The notes under the pieces are model-generated. The model had not been told where the DNA came from and did no database searches. It worked only from the letters and a program-made list of their open reading frames with translations. A program made the position numbers and the translations under genes. From JAKZVK01 sp965248255 (GTDB taxonomy: Bacteria > Acidobacteriota > Terriglobia > Bryobacterales > UBA6623): DNA of 64,000 nucleotides. Within the stretch, counting starts at the first letter, position 1, and each line of letters begins with the position of its first letter. Location of the stretch: positions 62,001 to 126,000 of the forward strand of contig CBDFIW010000001.1 in the NCBI GenBank assembly GCA_965248255.1. The letters are read 5' to 3'. This document shows positions 61,721 through 64,000 of the stretch, one piece after another.

Positions 61721-61746
61721 ATCGTACCGCCCCATGCCTGTCACGG
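61721..61746. repeat. Short dispersed repeat, copy 2 of 2
   Basis: TCGTACCGCCCCATGCCTGT then CACGG (61722-61746) matches the sequence at 23812-23836. It lies in the 255-bp acnA-aldo/keto reductase gap, in which I see no gene. Confidence 0.4.
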
Positions 61747-61767
61747 GCCGGCTCGTGAAATGGGTTG

Positions 61768-62739
61768 CTATCGATTGTAAATCGGGGCCGGGCCCCGCAG
61801 GCGCTGCCACACCTGGTCACAAGCTTCTAGCCGGCTCGAGTCAAGGGCTTGGATTTCGAGAGCGCGAAGGTTCTCCTCTAACTGCTCCAGCCTCGAGGCG
61901 CCCAAGATGATGCAATGTGCTCCGGCTTGCTGCGAGAGCCATCGAATCGCAAGCTGCACCAGGCTCAACCCCGCCACTTGCGCAATGCGGCTTAACTCTT
62001 CTACGGCATCGAAATACTCATCGTGCCAATAGCGTCCAAGGTACATCTTGTTGCCGTCGAACCGAGTACCGGGCAGCGGGCTCTGACCTTTCTTCTGCTT
62101 GCCGCTAAGCAACCCGCCGGCCAGCGGGTTATAGCAGACGTTGCTAATTCCACGGCGTTCGGCGAACGCGAGGTATTCCTGCTCGATGCCCCGTGCGGTC
62201 AAGTTGTACATCGGCTGGACGATCCAGGGCGGCTCGTAGCCGTTTTTTTCGCACAGCCAATGAATCTCACATATTTGCCACGCGCTGTAGTTCGACACGG
62301 CGGGGTAGCGAATCTTTCCCTCCTGCCGCAGCTCCTCGACCGTCTGCAGGGTTTCCTCGATCGGCACATCGTAGTCAGGCTGATGAAGATAGTAGATATC
62401 TAGATAGTCGGTCCTCAAGCGGCGTAACGACTCTTCGATTCCACGCCGGATCCCCTCTCTTGAAAGACCGCTGTAGGAGGGCGGACCCTGCATCTTTCCT
62501 CGAACTTTGCTGGCGAGAACCACATCGGCTCGCCTCGCGCCCAATAATTCCCCAACGATCTCTTCCGATCGGCCTTGGTTGTAGACGTTGGCGGTGTCAA
62601 AGAAGTTGATGCCGGCATCCAGGCAACGGTCTACCATGCGCCGGGACTCTTCTAAGTCCGCCTGGGACCCGAACGTCATTGTCCCCATACACGCCTGTGA
62701 AACCTCTAGATCTGTGTTTGCCAGCCGAACGACTTCCAC
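61768..62739 (-). CDS. Aldo/keto reductase
   Basis: This 323-residue NADPH-dependent (alpha/beta)8-barrel oxidoreductase has the catalytic residues Asp48 and Tyr53 in FFDTANVYNQGRSEE, Lys78 in LASKVRG, and His in LDIYYLHQPDYDVPIEET. The cofactor site is near LLSGKQKKG and the C-terminal GASRLEQLEENLRAL. It resembles the YghZ/Kv-beta-like AKR group acting on aldehydes. Substrate is unknown. It is divergent from the AT-hook gene. Confidence 0.93.
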   Translation of the reverse strand: MEVVRLANTDLEVSQACMGTMTFGSQADLEESRRMVDRCLDAGINFFDTANVYNQGRSEEIVGELLGARRADVVLASKVRGKMQGPPSYSGLSREGIRRGIEESLRRLRTDYLDIYYLHQPDYDVPIEETLQTVEELRQEGKIRYPAVSNYSAWQICEIHWLCEKNGYEPPWIVQPMYNLTARGIEQEYLAFAERRGISNVCYNPLAGGLLSGKQKKGQSPLPGTRFDGNKMYLGRYWHDEYFDAVEELSRIAQVAGLSLVQLAIRWLSQQAGAHCIILGASRLEQLEENLRALEIQALDSSRLEACDQVWQRLRGPAPIYNR

Positions 62740-62821
62740 TCCACCTGCCTCCGTTGCTTGTTACAAAAAATTCTCGGATGTTGTAGTCCGAGACAGGCTT
62801 TCTATGTTAGCATTAGCTGCT

Positions 62822-63049
62822 ATGGCTGATGTTCTAGAAATACTCACCGCGGAAAGAGACCGCCTCAATCGTGCTATCGCAGCTTTTCAAGGAGAGGCAG
62901 CGCCGAAGCGGCGCGGCCGCCCGCCCGGCAGCAAGACGAAGAAGAAGCCCGCGAAAAAGCGGGGACGCCGTAAGATGAGCGCCGCCCAGAAAGAGGCCGT
63001 TTCGGAAAGAATGAAGAAGTATTGGGCTGCCCGCAAGGCCAAGAAGTAG
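62822..63049 (+). CDS. Small AT-hook DNA-binding protein
   Basis: This 75-residue very basic protein is chosen to start at ATG 62822 (an ATG six codons upstream is the alternative; anything longer overlaps the divergent reductase). Residues 1-28 form an amphipathic helix (MADVLEILTAERDRLNRAIA). A canonical AT hook KRRGRPPGSK and a second GRP-like KKRGRRK follow. The closing MSAAQKEAVSERMKKYWAAR is a pattern I associate with small AT-hook proteins of Acidobacteriota. It probably binds the minor groove of AT-rich DNA as a nucleoid-associated protein; the targets are unknown. Confidence 0.82.
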   Translation: MADVLEILTAERDRLNRAIAAFQGEAAPKRRGRPPGSKTKKKPAKKRGRRKMSAAQKEAVSERMKKYWAARKAKK

Positions 63050-63281
63050 CCAACCTGCTTCGGGCCTTTTCCGCCGGATCACGAGGGACAGGAGATCCGG
63101 CCGCTGTGGGTGAGTCTACGAAGGTCGAGAGATTACCGTCTCCGCGGTCTTAGTGGCTTCCTTGTCCGGAAGCCCTTCACCCTACAGTAGTTTGCCCGAC
63201 GAAAAGGCGTTCCGCTTAGGAACGGTAGGGGAGGTTTGTGTTCCAGCCGGGGAGCATCCCATGCTTGGCACGCACGGTGGG

Positions 63282-64000
63282 CTATGCAATGACCCAAATG
63301 GGACTGGACCAGGCGCGGTGGCCGTCTTCCTGGGTGACAGCGACGTAGAAAGGGTTGTCAGCTCCCGCCTTGAGGGCAAGAGTTCTGTTGAAAGAGACCT
63401 TGCGGTGCCGGTTCTCATCCGGCAGCCGGAACACTCGAACACGGCGCGCCAGTCTGCCCGCTTCGTGGACATGGTCTTCGATGCCGATCTCCTCGACGGG
63501 CAGCCCGAACTGAGCCGGTCCGGTTTCAAATCGTAGAATCCCTTGCGAGGCATCCTCTAGCCACACGTCGAAACCGGCAAAATTGCCGGTCGTGACGGCT
63601 TCCCATCGCACCGCATCGGGCCCGGTCTGATGGAAGGCTTTGAGGGGATTGAAGAAGTTGATTTTCTCAGTGCGGAGGATGCGGTTGCCCGCGACCTGAG
63701 CCGACCCGTCCCACACGGTTTGCCGGAAGCGGCCCCGGTACTCGGCCCCTTCGAAAACCACACGAATCCTTTTGCCTTCTGCCCCACCCTGCGTCGAGGC
63801 GTCGCAGTGAGGACGAACGACCTCCAGCGTGTCGAGGCCGTTGCGGATCTCGATCCGTTCGATCGGCGCGGTACCAACGACATCCACCGCGAACACAATC
63901 GAATCTTGGTCCGTCCGGACGATATCTCCCATCACGGCTTCGTCCACGGTCTCGCTCGCTGTGACACTGAGCGTCGGATCTTCCTCAAACCTTTGGGCGG
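63282..64000 (-). CDS. DUF3604 family protein, C-terminal part (5' end outside window)
   Basis: The frame is open to the window edge, giving about 239 residues of the C terminus. It matches the end of DUF3604 proteins: RIEIRNGLDTLEVVRPH, RIRVVFEGAEYRGRFRQTVW, INFFNPLKAFHQTG, TTGNFAGFDVWLEDASQG, IEDHVHEAGRLARRVRVFRL, and the highly typical close YVAVTQEDGHRAWSSPIWVI. These large, often secreted proteins carry an N-terminal PHP-like metal domain not visible here; function is not established. The 230 bp between this and the AT-hook gene hold nothing I can identify. Confidence 0.85.
   Translation of the reverse strand, partial: AQRFEEDPTLSVTASETVDEAVMGDIVRTDQDSIVFAVDVVGTAPIERIEIRNGLDTLEVVRPHCDASTQGGAEGKRIRVVFEGAEYRGRFRQTVWDGSAQVAGNRILRTEKINFFNPLKAFHQTGPDAVRWEAVTTGNFAGFDVWLEDASQGILRFETGPAQFGLPVEEIGIEDHVHEAGRLARRVRVFRLPDENRHRKVSFNRTLALKAGADNPFYVAVTQEDGHRAWSSPIWVIA

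Noticed and set aside
63153..63536. 127-residue plus-strand frame opposite the DUF3604 gene
   Set aside because: It lies mostly antisense to a frame with clear DUF3604 motifs and shows no domain of its own.

Overview
The window is a high-GC bacterial chromosome segment (roughly 60-65% G+C by eye). It looks like Acidobacteriota, probably near Bryobacterales/Solibacter. The support is indirect: a TonB receptor with an N-terminal carboxypeptidase-regulatory-like domain, a TPR protein with a TonB C-terminal domain, a sigma/zinc-finger-HEAT/DUF4097/PDZ cluster, secreted M81, PIG-L, DUF3604 and sulfatase enzymes, small AT-hook proteins, and many dispersed REP-like palindromes. No rRNA or other phylogenetic marker is present, so this assignment is an inference.

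Layout. 1-9.3 kb: the 3' part of recN, a frameshifted cysQ, a secreted S9 peptidase, a VapBC-type toxin-antitoxin pair, and an ECF sigma factor with a zinc-finger anti-sigma carrying HEAT repeats, a DUF4097 protein and a double-PDZ protein. 9.6-10.8 kb: an intact 1164-bp IS630-family element. 10.9-19.6 kb: a 59-residue zinc-ribbon protein, the two pyruvate dehydrogenase E1 subunits, a methyltransferase, a PIG-L deacetylase, a class III aminotransferase, a frameshifted M81 (MlrC-like) gene, a secreted peroxiredoxin and tRNA-Asp(GUC). 19.7-22.9 kb: two decayed insertion sequences (ISNCY-like and IS3-like). 22.9-28.7 kb: small secreted and Cys-rich proteins, an NHL propeller, an alpha/beta hydrolase, a TPR-TonB protein, a methyltransferase with an apparent internal deletion and a 5'-truncated M42 peptidase.

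28.8-35.5 kb: a cobalamin riboswitch with a readable expression platform in front of a BtuB-like receptor, then lipoproteins, a microprotein, a sulfatase and a small membrane protein. 35.6-45.7 kb: a minus-strand complex I operon nuoC-D-H-I-J-K-L-M-N with its own recognisable promoter. 45.8-46.9 kb: a second, inverted copy of the IS630 element, inserted at the stop codon of bcp. 46.9-50.3 kb: bcp, a broken SRPBCC gene, ispF-ispD and a YacL-type PIN-TRAM protein. 50.5-64 kb: a bicupin, four glycosyltransferases, a CobA-HemD fusion, fumC convergent with acnA, an aldo/keto reductase, an AT-hook protein and a DUF3604 protein that runs off the window.

Much of the window is central metabolism: pyruvate dehydrogenase E1, fumarase, aconitase, complex I, MEP isoprenoid synthesis and uroporphyrinogen processing. 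Between these lie accessory secreted proteins and mobile DNA. I did not find a clearly undescribed defence or metabolic system. The strongest regulatory observation is the pair of mutually exclusive hairpins downstream of the B12 aptamer, one of which buries the receptor's Shine-Dalgarno sequence. Five genes carry frameshifts or small frame-breaking deletions. They may be real decay, or some may be consensus errors in the assembly.
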